DNA from: Sphingobacterium sp.
GTDB lineage: Bacteria; Bacteroidota; Bacteroidia; Sphingobacteriales; Sphingobacteriaceae
Assembly (NCBI GenBank): GCA_029239355.1
Contig: JAQZAZ010000034.1
Coordinates: 1-42,154, forward strand
Length of the DNA stretch: 42,154 nucleotides
Direction: 5' to 3'
The notes under the pieces were generated by a model. The model saw nothing but the letters and a program-made list of their open reading frames with translations. It made no database searches and was not told the origin of the DNA. Below, piece by piece: positions 17,388 through 27,800 of this stretch (position 1 is its first letter; each line of letters begins with the position of its first letter). The translations under genes were made by a program, and so were the position numbers.

Positions 17388-19307
17388 TTAATCGTTTTCC
17401 AATTCCATAATTTCCTCGGCCAATTGCTCCCATTGTTCCTGATAATGGATTAACTGGGCCTTGGCCGAATTGTAAGCGCGTGTAGTTTCCTGTAACCTAG
17501 TCGCATCCGAATAAACAGCTTCATCCGCGAGTTTTAATTCCAGGTCTTTGACCACTATTTCCTGTTCTTCGACGCTTTTCTCCAACGTCGAAAGCTCTTT
17601 GTTCTTTTTGCTAAGCAACCGTATCCGGTCTTCAGATGGCGCCTGTTTTTCCTTTTTAACCTTTGGCTCTTCTTTGACTTTTTTCTCCGGTTTGCTCTCA
17701 GTTTTTATAATACGTTTTGCCGCCCATTCTTCATACTCCTGATAAGTGCCCGGATATTCTTTGATCTCCTTATCTTCGATATACCAAATTTTATTGGCCA
17801 CGTGATCCAGAAAATAGCGGTCGTGAGAAACAACAATAAACGTTCCTTCAAATTGTTGCAAAGCTTGGATCAAAATATTGACCGATTGCATATCCAAGTG
17901 GTTGGTAGGTTCATCGAGCGCCAGAAAGTTGGCGTCAGCTGTCAGTGCTTTCGCAAGGGCTACACGGGATTTTTCACCTCCAGATAGTACTTTAATTTTC
18001 TTAAAGGCATCATCGCCAGTAAATAGGAAACAGCCTAGTATTGAACGCAATTCGGTCTCTGTATGTTTTGGGGCAAATGCCTGGAGCTCGGCCAATATTG
18101 AGTTTTCGAGGTGAAGTGCCTCCAATTGGTGTTGTGCAAAGAACGTTTGTGAGACATTGTGCCCATGTTCTGCTTTGCCTTCAAATTGATCGTCTGTACC
18201 AGCGACAATACGAAGTAGAGTAGACTTACCTTTTCCGTTCGCACCGATCAAAGCAATTTTATCACCTTTTTCAATAATTGCAGAGGTATTTTTTAGTATT
18301 TCTAAGTTCGGATAAGATTTAGAAATATGGTCTAATGTCACTACATGACGGCCAGAAGGTTTTGAAAATTTGAAGCTAAAGTTGACGGTTGGATTATCGT
18401 CATCCACATCTTCAATCTTTTCCATTCTATCCAAGGCTTTAATACGCGACTGTGCCATTTTTGCTTTGGACGCTTTGGCACGGAAACGTTCGATAAGCCG
18501 TTCCTCCTGCTTGATCTTCGCTTGCTGGTTTTTGAACTGGTTGGCCTGTAGTTCGTTTCTTAACTCTTTTTCCTCTAGGTAAAAGCTATAGTTACCTGCA
18601 TAAAGTGTTAATTTTCCTTTGCGTGACTCTACTGTTTTTTTGATGATGCGGTCCAGAAAATACCTATCGTGTGATACAATGACAATGGCTCCGTCAAAAG
18701 CCTGTAAATAGTTTTCAAGCCATTTGATTGAAGGTAAATCCATGTGGTTGGTAGGCTCATCCAATAATAGAATATCAGGAGTCTGCAAGAGGATTTTGGC
18801 AAGCATTACACGCATGCGCCATCCCCCAGAGAATGTCGCCAGAGGTCTTTTTTGTTCTTCTTCTGAAAAACCCAGACCGGCCAGGATCTCGTGGGCTTTA
18901 AACTCGAGATTGTAACCATCCAGTGCCTCAAATTCCAGCTGCCTGTCACTGAGTTTATTGAGAATATCGTCCGAATAATCAGTTTCCAATTTAGCGAGTA
19001 AATCCTCGATTTCGGCATGTAACTGATTTTGGCGTTCGAACGCTTCCATGGCTACATATAGAATGCTCTTGTCGGAATGGTAAGATAGTAAATCTTGATT
19101 TAGATAGCCGATCTTAAGGTCCTTTGCCATGGAAATCGTTCCCGAAGTTGGGGCATACTGTCCAACGATTAACCGCAATAAGGTAGATTTTCCGGCGCCA
19201 TTGGCACCTATTAAACCTACTTTATCACCAGGTTTGATGTGCCAGTTTGCCTCATCATACAACGCACGGGATCCTATTTCAAATGTTAAATTATTTATTG
19301 ATATCAT
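17388..19307 (-). CDS. ABC-F family ATPase (YheS-like)
   Basis: Cytoplasmic protein with two ABC ATPase domains and no membrane segment (639 aa), expected to act on the ribosome. First domain: Walker [10 protein letters not shown] (34-42), signature FSGGWRMR, Walker [14 protein letters not shown]. Second domain: GANGKGKST, signature [15 protein letters not shown] and [10 protein letters not shown]. The linker [21 protein letters not shown] is the ABC-F interdomain arm and matches YheS closely. The C terminus is a Lys/Glu-rich segment followed by a coiled coil (about 560-635), as in YheS; Uup is the other option. It diverges from pyrD; two adjacent TACTTTTG boxes lie just upstream. Confidence 0.93.
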   Translation of the reverse strand: MISINNLTFEIGSRALYDEANWHIKPGDKVGLIGANGAGKSTLLRLIVGQYAPTSGTISMAKDLKIGYLNQDLLSYHSDKSILYVAMEAFERQNQLHAEIEDLLAKLETDYSDDILNKLSDRQLEFEALDGYNLEFKAHEILAGLGFSEEEQKRPLATFSGGWRMRVMLAKILLQTPDILLLDEPTNHMDLPSIKWLENYLQAFDGAIVIVSHDRYFLDRIIKKTVESRKGKLTLYAGNYSFYLEEKELRNELQANQFKNQQAKIKQEERLIERFRAKASKAKMAQSRIKALDRMEKIEDVDDDNPTVNFSFKFSKPSGRHVVTLDHISKSYPNLEILKNTSAIIEKGDKIALIGANGKGKSTLLRIVAGTDDQFEGKAEHGHNVSQTFFAQHQLEALHLENSILAELQAFAPKHTETELRSILGCFLFTGDDAFKKIKVLSGGEKSRVALAKALTADANFLALDEPTNHLDMQSVNILIQALQQFEGTFIVVSHDRYFLDHVANKIWYIEDKEIKEYPGTYQEYEEWAAKRIIKTESKPEKKVKEEPKVKKEKQAPSEDRIRLLSKKNKELSTLEKSVEEQEIVVKDLELKLADEAVYSDATRLQETTRAYNSAKAQLIHYQEQWEQLAEEIMELEND

Positions 19308-19315
19308 TTCAAATG

Positions 19316-19331
19316 CAAAAGTACAAAAGTA
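19316..19331 (-). promoter_or_regulatory. Tandem -7-like boxes (TACTTTTG twice) upstream of the ABC-F gene
   Basis: On the minus strand the eight-base box TACTTTTG occurs twice in a row without a gap, 8 to 24 nt before the ABC-F start. Each copy fits TAnnTTTG. No clear TTG lies at the -33 distance for either copy. Confidence 0.4.
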
Positions 19332-19354
19332 ATGAATATTTCTTCTTGTTTGAG

Positions 19355-19362
19355 TAACTTTG
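19355..19362 (+). promoter_or_regulatory. Possible -7 box of pyrD (TAACTTTG)
   Basis: It matches TAnnTTTG and lies 5 nt before the chosen pyrD ATG, which would give an almost leaderless transcript. No -33 TTG is obvious. The box supports the downstream ATG over the longer reading frame that begins at 19332. Confidence 0.4.
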
Positions 19363-19367
19363 CGATT

Positions 19368-20402
19368 ATGTATAAATTAGTCAAACCTATATTCTTTACA
19401 ATGAATCCGGAGACGGCTCACCATAGGGTGACCGGCGGATTGAATGTCTTCTCAAAATTCTGGGGTGCCAAGCGATTATTGAATGCTATTTTTACGGTAG
19501 AAGATCCTCGTCTTGAACGTGAGGTATTTGGATTGAAGTTTAAAAATCCGGTAGGTCTGGCCGCCGGTTTCGATAAAAATGCCGAATATATTTCCGACAT
19601 GACTAATTTAGGATTTGGTTTTATTGAAATCGGGACAGTTACACCCAAACCTCAGCCGGGAAATGATAAACCACGGATGTTTCGTCTTGTGGCGGATGAA
19701 GCGCTGATCAACCGTATGGGATTTAATAATCAGGGAGCGGATGTGGCCGCAAATCGCTTGAAGAACCTGAAAGACCGAAAAGGACTTCTTATCGGCGGCA
19801 ATATTGGAAAGAATAAAGTTACACCGAACGAAGAGGCGGTAAACGATTATATTTATTGCTTCAATGCACTCTTTGATTACGTGGATTATTTTGTTGTCAA
19901 TGTCAGTTCACCCAATACACCTGGCCTAAGGGATCTGCAGGAAAAAGAACCGTTGAAAAATATACTAAATACCCTACAGAACTTGAATAAAGCAAAACCA
20001 GCTTCAAAACCTATTTTGCTTAAGATTGCTCCCGATCTAACAGACAGCCAATTAGATGATATTGTGGAAATCGTTGTGGAGACACAGATTGCAGGGGTCA
20101 TTGCCACAAATACCACGATTTCGAGGGAAGGTTTAAAGAGCCAGGAGGAGTTGACCAAGGAAGCCGGAGGAGTAAGTGGACGACCACTGACCAAGCGCTC
20201 TACGGAAGTAATCCGTTACTTAAATGAAAAATCCAATAAAGCATTCCCGATTATTGGTGTCGGCGGCATTCATTCTGCCAAGGACGCTATTGAAAAGCTT
20301 GATGCAGGTGCCAGTCTTATCCAGGTCTATACCGGATTTATCTATGAAGGGCCGGGCTTGATTGCAAACATCTGTAAAGGGATACTACAGACAGGACGAT
20401 AG
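19368..20402 (+). CDS. pyrD: Dihydroorotate dehydrogenase (quinone), class 2
   Basis: Oxidises dihydroorotate to orotate in pyrimidine synthesis, passing electrons through FMN to the quinone pool at the inner membrane. The chosen start [19 protein letters not shown] gives 344 aa, close to E. coli PyrD (336), and keeps the amphipathic N-terminal helix typical of class 2; the frame is open 12 codons further upstream but that part crosses a promoter-like box. Motifs: [52 protein letters not shown] with the catalytic Ser, [13 protein letters not shown] and IGVGGI. The next gene begins 9 bp after its stop, so the two are cotranscribed. Confidence 0.95.
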   Translation: MYKLVKPIFFTMNPETAHHRVTGGLNVFSKFWGAKRLLNAIFTVEDPRLEREVFGLKFKNPVGLAAGFDKNAEYISDMTNLGFGFIEIGTVTPKPQPGNDKPRMFRLVADEALINRMGFNNQGADVAANRLKNLKDRKGLLIGGNIGKNKVTPNEEAVNDYIYCFNALFDYVDYFVVNVSSPNTPGLRDLQEKEPLKNILNTLQNLNKAKPASKPILLKIAPDLTDSQLDDIVEIVVETQIAGVIATNTTISREGLKSQEELTKEAGGVSGRPLTKRSTEVIRYLNEKSNKAFPIIGVGGIHSAKDAIEKLDAGASLIQVYTGFIYEGPGLIANICKGILQTGR

Positions 20403-20411
20403 ATTAGGATA

Positions 20412-21191
20412 ATGACTGTAGATTTTAATTTAAAAGACTTTTTGGATAAAAAGGTTGATGAATATAATCAACCCAATTTTATCCCCAATGACCCGATCTC
20501 CATTCCACATCAATTTTCTGCTAAGCATGATATTGAAATTACGGGGTTCCTGGCCGCCATTATGGCTTGGGGACAACGTAAAACGATTATTAACAAATGC
20601 AATGAACTGATCAAAAGAATGGACGGTACGCCTTACGATTTTATTATGAACCATCAGGAGCGGGACTTAAAAAGCCTGCTTGGTTTTAAGCATCGTACGT
20701 TCAACGATACGGATATACTCTATTTCGTTGCTTTTTTTAAACACCATTACAATCTCTTTACCTCCTTGGAGGACGCCTTTTTGATGGGACAGGAAGCCAT
20801 GGAAGCGGTGAATTTGGAACAGGCGCTCAATGCATTTAAAGTGTATTTCTTTTCTTTGCCTGACTATCCACATCGTACACGTAAACATATCAGTAGCCCA
20901 GCCCAGAAGTCTACTGTCAAACGTATCAATATGTTTCTGCGCTGGATGGTCCGAAAGGATAATAAAGGGGTTGACTTTGGTCTTTGGAACCGGCTGTCTC
21001 CAAAAGATCTCATCTGCCCATGTGATGTCCATGTCGAACGTGTTGCACGAAAATTTGGACTGATTACTTTGGAAAAGGTGAATTGGAAGACAGCGCTTGA
21101 GCTGACAGGAAATCTTCGCCTCCTGGATCCTAACGATCCTGTGAAGTATGATTTTGCACTTTTTGGTCTGGGGGTCGAAAGGGAACTTTAA
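20412..21191 (+). CDS. TIGR02757 / DUF2400 family protein
   Basis: 259-aa cytoplasmic protein of a conserved family without an assigned reaction. It shows the family hallmarks FLAAIMAWGQRKTI near residue 50, SSPAQKSTVKRINMFLRWMVRKD in the second half, and PCDVHVERVARKFGL near 205-220, which recalls the metal- or DNA-binding end of helix-hairpin-helix DNA glycosylases. The resemblance is suggestive only. It is tightly coupled to pyrD (9-bp gap) and ends before a hairpin terminator. Confidence 0.85.
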   Translation: MTVDFNLKDFLDKKVDEYNQPNFIPNDPISIPHQFSAKHDIEITGFLAAIMAWGQRKTIINKCNELIKRMDGTPYDFIMNHQERDLKSLLGFKHRTFNDTDILYFVAFFKHHYNLFTSLEDAFLMGQEAMEAVNLEQALNAFKVYFFSLPDYPHRTRKHISSPAQKSTVKRINMFLRWMVRKDNKGVDFGLWNRLSPKDLICPCDVHVERVARKFGLITLEKVNWKTALELTGNLRLLDPNDPVKYDFALFGLGVEREL

Positions 21192-21231
21192 TTACCTGTC
21201 TTGCTTCTCAATATCGAATGTTCTTTATCAT

Positions 21232-21260
21232 AAAGCCCGCACTCAAAATACGGGCCTTTT
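21232..21260. terminator. Bidirectional terminator between convergent genes
   Basis: The stem GCCCG / CGGGC with an 11-base loop has A residues before it and T residues after it on the plus strand, and TTTAT after it on the minus strand. It lies between the TIGR02757 gene and gap. Confidence 0.7.
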
Positions 21261-21278
21261 GTTCTTCAGCAAGTGCGA

Positions 21279-22286
21279 TCAACCGAGATGGTCGATCTTA
21301 ATCAGGAGATCCACCAAGCGATTGGAATAGCCAAATTCATTGTCGTACCAGCCCACAACTTTCACTAATCCGCCAACAATTGAGGTCAATTGGGCATCGA
21401 AAACACAAGAATAGGGATTGTTTATAATATCGACAGATACGATTGGATCTTCTGTATAAAACAATACTTGCTTTAATTCATTTTCCGCAGCGGCTTTGAA
21501 GGCGCTGTTGATTTCTTCAACCGTTGTTTCTTTTTCCAAAGTACAGGTGAAATCTGTCAATGATCCGTTCAATACAGGAACACGGATACCCGCGCCACCC
21601 AATTTATCCTGTAAATGCGGGAAGACGTTGGTAATCGCCTTGGCAGCACCTGTTGTTGTCGGTATGATCGCCGAAGAGGCTGCGCGTGCGCGTCTCAAAT
21701 CTTTGTGTGGTGCATCATGCAGATTTTGATCTCCCGTCATGGAGTGGACGGTAGTGATATATCCGTCTTTTATCCCCCAATTGTCGTCCAATATTTTGAC
21801 TAAGGGCGCGACATTGTTGGTTGTACAAGAGGCATTCGAGAGAATGGATTCGGAGAGGTCCACCATATTGTCGTTGATACCCAATACAACAGTTGCAATA
21901 TCTTTGTCTGCTGAAGGAGCGGAGATGATTACCTTTTTGGCTCCGGCAGTTAAGTGTAGTGTCGCTTTCTGGCGACTTGTAAAATGGCCTGTAGATTCAA
22001 CAACAACATCAATATGCAAGGATTTCCAGGGCAGTAGGGCCGGATCTCTTTCATTAGTTACCAAAATGGGGTGGCCATTCACGATGATATGATTTTCGTC
22101 GTGTGTGACCGTGCCGGAGAAAGGTCCATGAACTGAATCATATTTGAACAAATGGGCCAAAGTCTTGGTATCCGCCAAATCATTGATGGCAACTACCTGC
22201 AGCTGACTAAAAGTCTCACGCAGAAAAATATTGCGCAGGGTGTTTCTTCCGATACGCCCAAATCCGTTTATCGCTATATTGAGCAT
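21279..22286 (-). CDS. gap: Glyceraldehyde-3-phosphate dehydrogenase, type I
   Basis: Glycolytic and gluconeogenic enzyme that oxidises glyceraldehyde 3-phosphate with NAD and phosphate; cytoplasmic homotetramer. 335 aa, the normal length. It has the Rossmann motif INGFGRIGR (6-14), Asp36 after the second strand (NAD preference), the active-site motif SNASCTTNN with Cys154, and the C-terminal WYDNEFGYSNR. Some Bacteroidota genomes encode more than one GAPDH, so this may not be the main copy. It starts 6 bp behind the upstream thioredoxin-like lipoprotein gene and is probably its operon partner. Confidence 0.96.
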   Translation of the reverse strand: MLNIAINGFGRIGRNTLRNIFLRETFSQLQVVAINDLADTKTLAHLFKYDSVHGPFSGTVTHDENHIIVNGHPILVTNERDPALLPWKSLHIDVVVESTGHFTSRQKATLHLTAGAKKVIISAPSADKDIATVVLGINDNMVDLSESILSNASCTTNNVAPLVKILDDNWGIKDGYITTVHSMTGDQNLHDAPHKDLRRARAASSAIIPTTTGAAKAITNVFPHLQDKLGGAGIRVPVLNGSLTDFTCTLEKETTVEEINSAFKAAAENELKQVLFYTEDPIVSVDIINNPYSCVFDAQLTSIVGGLVKVVGWYDNEFGYSNRLVDLLIKIDHLG

Positions 22287-22292
22287 TTCAGC

Positions 22293-22913
22293 TTATTTAT
22301 GAAATTGGCTTATCACCTCATTAATATTTTTCTCACCTTCCCAATGTGCTTTTAGTTTGCCATCAGCACCATACACATAATTTGCCGGGAATTGTGAGGG
22401 GACATGTATGCTTTGGATAAAGGTTTGATCTTTATCAATCAATACCTCTACATTGGAGGATTTAGATAATTTTGGCGCAAAGCTGTCGAAGAAGCCTAAT
22501 ACCAATGCCGGATCATTCATGGAAATGTAGAAGATGTTTACATCTTTTAGACGATCGATATTTTTTTCAAGTTCGGTTGCTTCATGCTGGCAGTGACTGC
22601 ATCCCGGATCAAATAAAATAAAAACGGTATTCTTATCTTTAGCAAGGTTCTCATTGCTGACACGTATACCTGATCGAAGTTGGTAAAAAGTGAAATTAGG
22701 AAGAATTGCAGCTGGCTCAGAAGACTGCGCGGGAGCCGCTTGCACATGGTCATGGCCAGCATGATCGTGACCTGCGTGATCTTGACTATCTGCGGTATTT
22801 TCCGGTGTGTTATTTTCCGTACCAGTTGCCTTTTGATTGCCTTTATTGTCACATGAATAAAGCATAGCTGCTGCTAATAGAGCGGTTACTCCTAAGATTA
22901 TTTTTTTGTTCAT
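22293..22913 (-). CDS. Thioredoxin-fold lipoprotein with a His-rich linker
   Basis: 206 aa. A lipobox (LYSC, Cys21) predicts a lipoprotein. After a Asn/Thr/Glu-rich tether comes a histidine-rich repeat, DHAGHDHAGHDH (about 45-56), which looks able to bind metal ions, then a TlpA/redoxin-type domain with the redox pair Cys105-Ser-His-Cys108 (FDPGCSHCQHE) and the cis-Pro loop VPSQFPANYVYG. It probably reduces a periplasmic or surface partner, perhaps linked to copper or heme protein maturation (inference). gap follows 6 bp downstream, an odd operon partner for an exported protein. Confidence 0.85.
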   Translation of the reverse strand: MNKKIILGVTALLAAAMLYSCDNKGNQKATGTENNTPENTADSQDHAGHDHAGHDHVQAAPAQSSEPAAILPNFTFYQLRSGIRVSNENLAKDKNTVFILFDPGCSHCQHEATELEKNIDRLKDVNIFYISMNDPALVLGFFDSFAPKLSKSSNVEVLIDKDQTFIQSIHVPSQFPANYVYGADGKLKAHWEGEKNINEVISQFHK

Positions 22914-23150
22914 AGACTACCTTTGATTTTAAATCAGTTTCCGTGATTTTTTATTGTTTTAGATTCGTCAATAGGATGTGCTTTTTTAGCTCAACTTTAG
23001 CTGAATGCCAACCATGCCTCAACGAAATCAATGAAGGATCAAAACTATAAAAAAAATGGGACTATGCAGTGTCTAATCTTAAGTTATGACAGTTTACTGG
23101 TTAAACGTCAATAACACTTGCCACTGCTAATTGTCCCGGGATTTGTCTTA

Positions 23151-24242
23151 TTATGATCTATCTTTGATGTCAGGTGGACTGTTTGGATCCATCAGCGAGG
23201 TGGATTGGATGATTTCTGGTGTACCACGGCCAAACTCGTTACTATAGACTTTAAGGAGTACGCCTACGCAAGAAAGAATAAGAGGTCCAAATATCAATCC
23301 AAGCATGCCGAATAAATTTAATCCCAGCAATACACCAAAAACAGTAATTAAAGGATGGACATCGCCCAATTTTTTTAGGATCGTAAAGCGAAGGACATTG
23401 TCAATACTCCCGATGATAATGATGCCGTATAGTGCAAGGCCGATGGCATTGCCGGATTGCCCATTTGCCAATAGAAATACAGCTGCCGGAAGATAGACCA
23501 CCATTGTGCCTAAAATGGGAATAATGGTCGATACTGCGGTTAAAATACCCAGAAAAATTGGGTTTTCAAGCCCGAAAATCCAATAGCCTACACCGGCGAC
23601 AACACCTTGACACATTGCAAGGATCGGAATGCCAATAGCATTTGATTTGACCATCATATCGAATTCTTTCCATAGCTCTGCTTTACTGCCTGTGGAAAAT
23701 GGGATGGCATTATATATGGTCCGTTCTAGCTGCTTGCTGCTTACCAACATAAAATAAAGGACAAATAAGGCTACCAAAACATTGACACCAACTTCGGCAA
23801 CGGAATTCAGGATATTCGGAATAAACTTTGCTGCCCGCTGTAGTCCGCCCATTAAAGCGGTATCCGATAGATCAATACTGCTGAGGTATGGACTGTCCTT
23901 GAAATAGTTTTTAATGGAATCAAATTTTTCCATAATCTCATCTTTATTGCTGATTGCATCAGTTACCTGAGGGACCATATAATTGATCAGTAAATAAAGC
24001 GGACCGACCAGAAATACAATCGTGAGCAGGATTAATAAAAGACTTGCAATGGACTTTTTCCATTTTCTTTCTTCGGTCAATTTAAAATTGATTTTTCGGA
24101 AGAGGATATATAATGTTATTGCGCCCAAAAAGCCAGGAAGATAATAAAATAAATTCGTAAATATCAAGATGCATATCAGCAGAATAATGATGATAAGCAT
24201 GATCTGGTTAATGGAATTGTTGTTGATCTGTTTGTATTTCAT
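23151..24242 (-). CDS. AI-2E family transporter (PF01594)
   Basis: 363-aa polytopic inner-membrane protein with about eight hydrophobic segments. Characteristic stretches: LLILLTIVFLVGPLYLLINYMV early, a soluble helical segment in the middle, MCQGVVAGVGYWIFG, and the C-terminal HPLITVFGVLLGLNLFGMLGLIFGPL, a strong hallmark of the family. Members include the E. coli autoinducer-2 exporter TqsA but also Na/H antiporters and many of unknown substrate, so no substrate is claimed. The tail is hydrophilic. It has its own intergenic spaces on both sides and is probably transcribed alone. Confidence 0.92.
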   Translation of the reverse strand: MKYKQINNNSINQIMLIIIILLICILIFTNLFYYLPGFLGAITLYILFRKINFKLTEERKWKKSIASLLLILLTIVFLVGPLYLLINYMVPQVTDAISNKDEIMEKFDSIKNYFKDSPYLSSIDLSDTALMGGLQRAAKFIPNILNSVAEVGVNVLVALFVLYFMLVSSKQLERTIYNAIPFSTGSKAELWKEFDMMVKSNAIGIPILAMCQGVVAGVGYWIFGLENPIFLGILTAVSTIIPILGTMVVYLPAAVFLLANGQSGNAIGLALYGIIIIGSIDNVLRFTILKKLGDVHPLITVFGVLLGLNLFGMLGLIFGPLILSCVGVLLKVYSNEFGRGTPEIIQSTSLMDPNSPPDIKDRS

Positions 24243-24551
24243 GTGTCTGGAATAAATATCACTTTAATTTCTATGTATCGTATGACAATATTTTTTTACA
24301 AATGTTTTATATTGTTAAATTAAACTTACTTTTTTACAATTTCAATGATTTTTTAATTTCTTTTTCAAGTCGACAAATCATAAGCGATGAGATTGGTAAA
24401 TCAATAGGATGTAGAGGGGATTATCCGGCTAAAGGATTGTTTCAACTGCAAAAATTGGGGTACATTGGTATTGCTATATGTTGTGGACAGATACCAACAA
24501 AAGTAGGAACGGAGCAAAAAAACTGCCGCTTAATCGAATTTATGGTGAAAA

Positions 24552-24752
24552 TTAATTTTGGTTTTGTGGCATTAGAATTTCCTTTAGAATGGTCATAATA
24601 TCATACTGCTTGACGAAGAGTATGGAGTGCGCCGGCGAATGCGTAGTAGAAGGATTATTATTTGCAGGAGCTAAACGAACGGTTGATCTAGCTGATTTAT
24701 GAAAAAAAGGATGCGACCCTTTCCCTTTCCTATTATTTGAAAATAAGCCCAT
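24552..24752 (-). CDS. Possible small protein (66 aa)
   Basis: Tentative. The frame starts MGLFSNNRKGKGSHPFF, is basic in its first half and ends KEILMPQNQN. Codon choice resembles real genes of the window (many AAT, AAA, TTT and GCT codons) and the start is a proper ATG, but no Shine-Dalgarno or promoter box is clear and I recognise no family. It follows sbcC on the same strand by about 80 bp, with a stem-loop between. It may be a genuine short gene or chance. Confidence 0.35.
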   Translation of the reverse strand: MGLFSNNRKGKGSHPFFHKSARSTVRLAPANNNPSTTHSPAHSILFVKQYDIMTILKEILMPQNQN

Positions 24753-24772
24753 AATCTTTCTTTTTGGTTATT

Positions 24773-24799
24773 AGCGCCAGTTTTTTGGCTACTGACGCT
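24773..24799 (-). other. Stem-loop behind sbcC
   Basis: On the minus strand AGCGTCAG pairs with CTGGCGCT (one G-T pair) around an 11-base loop. No T tract follows, so it is not a classic terminator; it might protect the sbcDC mRNA end or mark the leader of the small frame downstream. Confidence 0.4.
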
Positions 24800-24833
24800 A
24801 TACTAATTTACAAAAATACTTTTGGATTTGCAA

Positions 24834-27800
24834 TTAATTGATGAAAATTTGACTACCACGTTCTTCATCTTTTTCTATAGAAAGCGATAATGGAATCCGT
24901 TCTTTCAATTCTTCCACATGGGAGATAATACCGACAATCCGATTTTCTTTTTGAAGATCAAGCAGCGTTTCGAAAACGATATTGACAGAGGCAATATCTT
25001 GAGTACCAAAACCTTCATCAATAAAAAAGAAGTTTTTTGAGGCTTTGGTATTCGATTGCACACTTTCGGCTAAGGCTAGCGCCAGACTCAAGGAGACTTG
25101 AAAAGCTTGGCCGCCAGAGAGCGTTTTAACACTCCGACTTTTCCCTTCGTTTAAATAGTCTATGATTTCAAACTCATTGTTTTCATTAATATGTAAGCTT
25201 AACTGGTTGCGGGTCATCCGGTGAAAGCGGATATTCGCATGATCACAGAGCTGACGTAAATAGATTGATGATACGTATTGCACGAACCCCGCGCCCTTAA
25301 ATAGGTTGAACAGCTGTTTCAGATCATCATTCCGTAGAACTAGCCTAGCCTGCTCGTGTAGTAAAATTTCTTTTTTTTCAAAAGCAGTTTCCAGCTGATT
25401 CAGTTCCTGCTCATATTTAGCGACGTTCTCCGTAAGAATTTTTAGCTGATGAGAATTTTGTTCCAATGCAGTTTCTTGCTGTAAAAAAAATGCTTCATCG
25501 TACACTTTATCAACTAACTTTTTGTCTAACTGTGCAATTTGTGCTTTCAAGGTTTCAAACTTGATCTGAAATTGCTCAAGTTCGGCTCGGATCTGCTGAA
25601 CTGGTAAGTTCTCAGCCAAAGTTTCTTGCACCTGATCTATCGTGTTGAAAGGAGAAACTTTCAGAAGTTGCTCGATAGCCGCTTCAGCTTGTACTATCTC
25701 GGCATCAATCTTACTAATCCGATCATGAATAGATTGTACTAAGCTATTTTGTGCGGCAAGTTGACTGATTAGACCATTTAGCTGTTCCGTAAGCTCGGTA
25801 TAGTGCTTTTCTATGTGGAGGTTCTCTGCTTTTAACCTATTATATTGGTTTTCGACAGTCGCATGTTCCAAGGACTGGTAATCTAGCCACTTTAAATGTT
25901 TAAGATGTCCAATATTTTGATTAATCTGGGTCTGTTTTCGTGCTTCATTTACTTCAAGTTCATTTAATCTATTGTTCGCTCTGTCCAGTTTTTTCTCTAA
26001 ATCGGCCAATATCAGCTGTTGGTTGGTTAAGATTTGCTCTGTCGCCACGATCTGCGCTTCAATGTTAGTAAGTTCCTGTTTTTTCTGCGTGTAAACTGAC
26101 TCGTCAGCACTGCTGTAATTCTTCCAGATAAACTGAAGCAGGTGATTGGATTTAAGCAATTCATGTGCACGGCTCTTTTCTGTAAGATCATTTTGCTGCG
26201 CCTCAAGTGACTGCAGGCGAAGCAAGAGTTTTTCGATCTCGAATTTCTGATCGGTCCTGGATTTTATCGCCCCAGTGATTTCCGCGATGGCATCACGATT
26301 GTCAGTAAGTTCTTGGGTAATGTCGATGCCTTCAGCAATAGCTGGATGCTCCAGGGCTCCACATAAAGGGCAGGGAGAGCCTGCGCTCAGATTCTCGGCA
26401 AAATGTGTTAGCTTTTGCTGTAACAGAAGATGTGCTTTCTCTTCGTTTAATGTGCTGAGCCTGGCCTCAAGGGTTATTAATTCGCTGTTGTACCTGGATT
26501 CAAATTCGACAGGATCGAAGCCCCGGCGTCGCAAATTATCGTTCAGATCGGCTATTGTAGTCTTCAGCTCAATAAGTTGCTGATGGAGTTCAGCTTCCTG
26601 TTGGAGAATGGCCTGCTGTCTTGTATACCATTGACCCAGTTCCATCAGCTCATTTGCAGAGGGTTTCGATTGTTTCAGACGAAAGAGCAAGGTTTCCGTT
26701 TCTTGAATACTGGTCTTACTTTGTATTTGCTGTTCTTTCGCTTCCTTGACAAAATTCCGTCCTTTCTCTGCGCTTTCTTTTAGCCCTTTTATCTCCGAAG
26801 AAAAAGTGATCAGCTGCAGAATAAGCTCCAGATCCAACTCACTGATGCGCCGTTCAGATAGTCTTTCGTACTGGGGTTTAACTTGTTTAAGCTGCAGCGA
26901 TAACTGTTGAGTATGTTGCTGGATATCGTTGGATTTTGCTTCCTCGCGCTGCAGTCTGCTGTGTTCATACCTATTTTCCTGCTTCAATTTTTCCTGTGAC
27001 TGTAGGATATGATAAAAATTTGCATATGCCTCTTCAAAGCGGATCATACGCTGGCGTAGATGTTCTTTTTCTGCCTGCTGATCTGTTAGCTGTTGAAATT
27101 GAGATTTCATTTTATGCAGTTGTAAAAAATCCTCTTTGATATTTTTGAGGTGCTGGAATTTTTCCTGAAGAAGCTTGTTGCTCTCCTGAGCCAATATGAA
27201 AGATTCCCGTTCTCCCCGCAGCTTGTCCCTTATTGCCAGGATATGGTCGCTGTTGACCTCTTCATAGCTGATCAGCTGGCCGTTGAGCTGGTCCAGTTCA
27301 GACTGATTTTTTTTATAAAGTGTCGCTACTTTGTCCTGCAGATCAAAGCGGTGGAGCTGAAAGATTTCTTTCATCATATCGGTGCGTTCTTTCGCGCCCA
27401 GTTCAATGAATTCTTTGAATTGTCCCTGAGGAATAATGATTGTTCTTTTGAAATTTTCGTAGTTTAATCCAATGATGGATTGTGTGTTACTGCTCTCCAG
27501 CGGAATCCATTGTTCATTAATGTTTTCGTACAATACAACGGTGGGCGATTTGACATCTTCAAAATTTTTGGAGTTCCGTTTGAATTCACGGGTGATCTTA
27601 AACGTGCGGTTATCGAAGTTGATGAAATCCAGTTCGATATATGAACGGTTTGATTTCAGGTTCATCATATTATAGGCCCGCCTATCCCGCGCGTTTAATC
27701 GCTCGGTTTCGCCATATAAGGCATAGGTAATTGCTTCCAAAATAGAAGATTTGCCCGAGCCAACAGCACCAAAGATCCCAAAAAGTCCAACATCTGTCAA

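Larger units (their letters stand above)
24243..24833. other. 591-bp region with little coding signal
   Basis: It lies between the AI-2E gene and sbcC. The plus-strand frame at 24302-24598 has skewed composition and no recognisable features and was not called. The minus strand holds a possible 66-aa gene (24552-24752) and an imperfect stem-loop upstream of it. No repeat or RNA gene was recognised. Confidence 0.5.

Noticed and set aside
24302..24598. 98-aa plus-strand frame beside the AI-2E gene
   Set aside because: Phe/Ile/Leu-skewed opening from AT-rich DNA, no recognisable features, and it overlaps a more plausible minus-strand frame.
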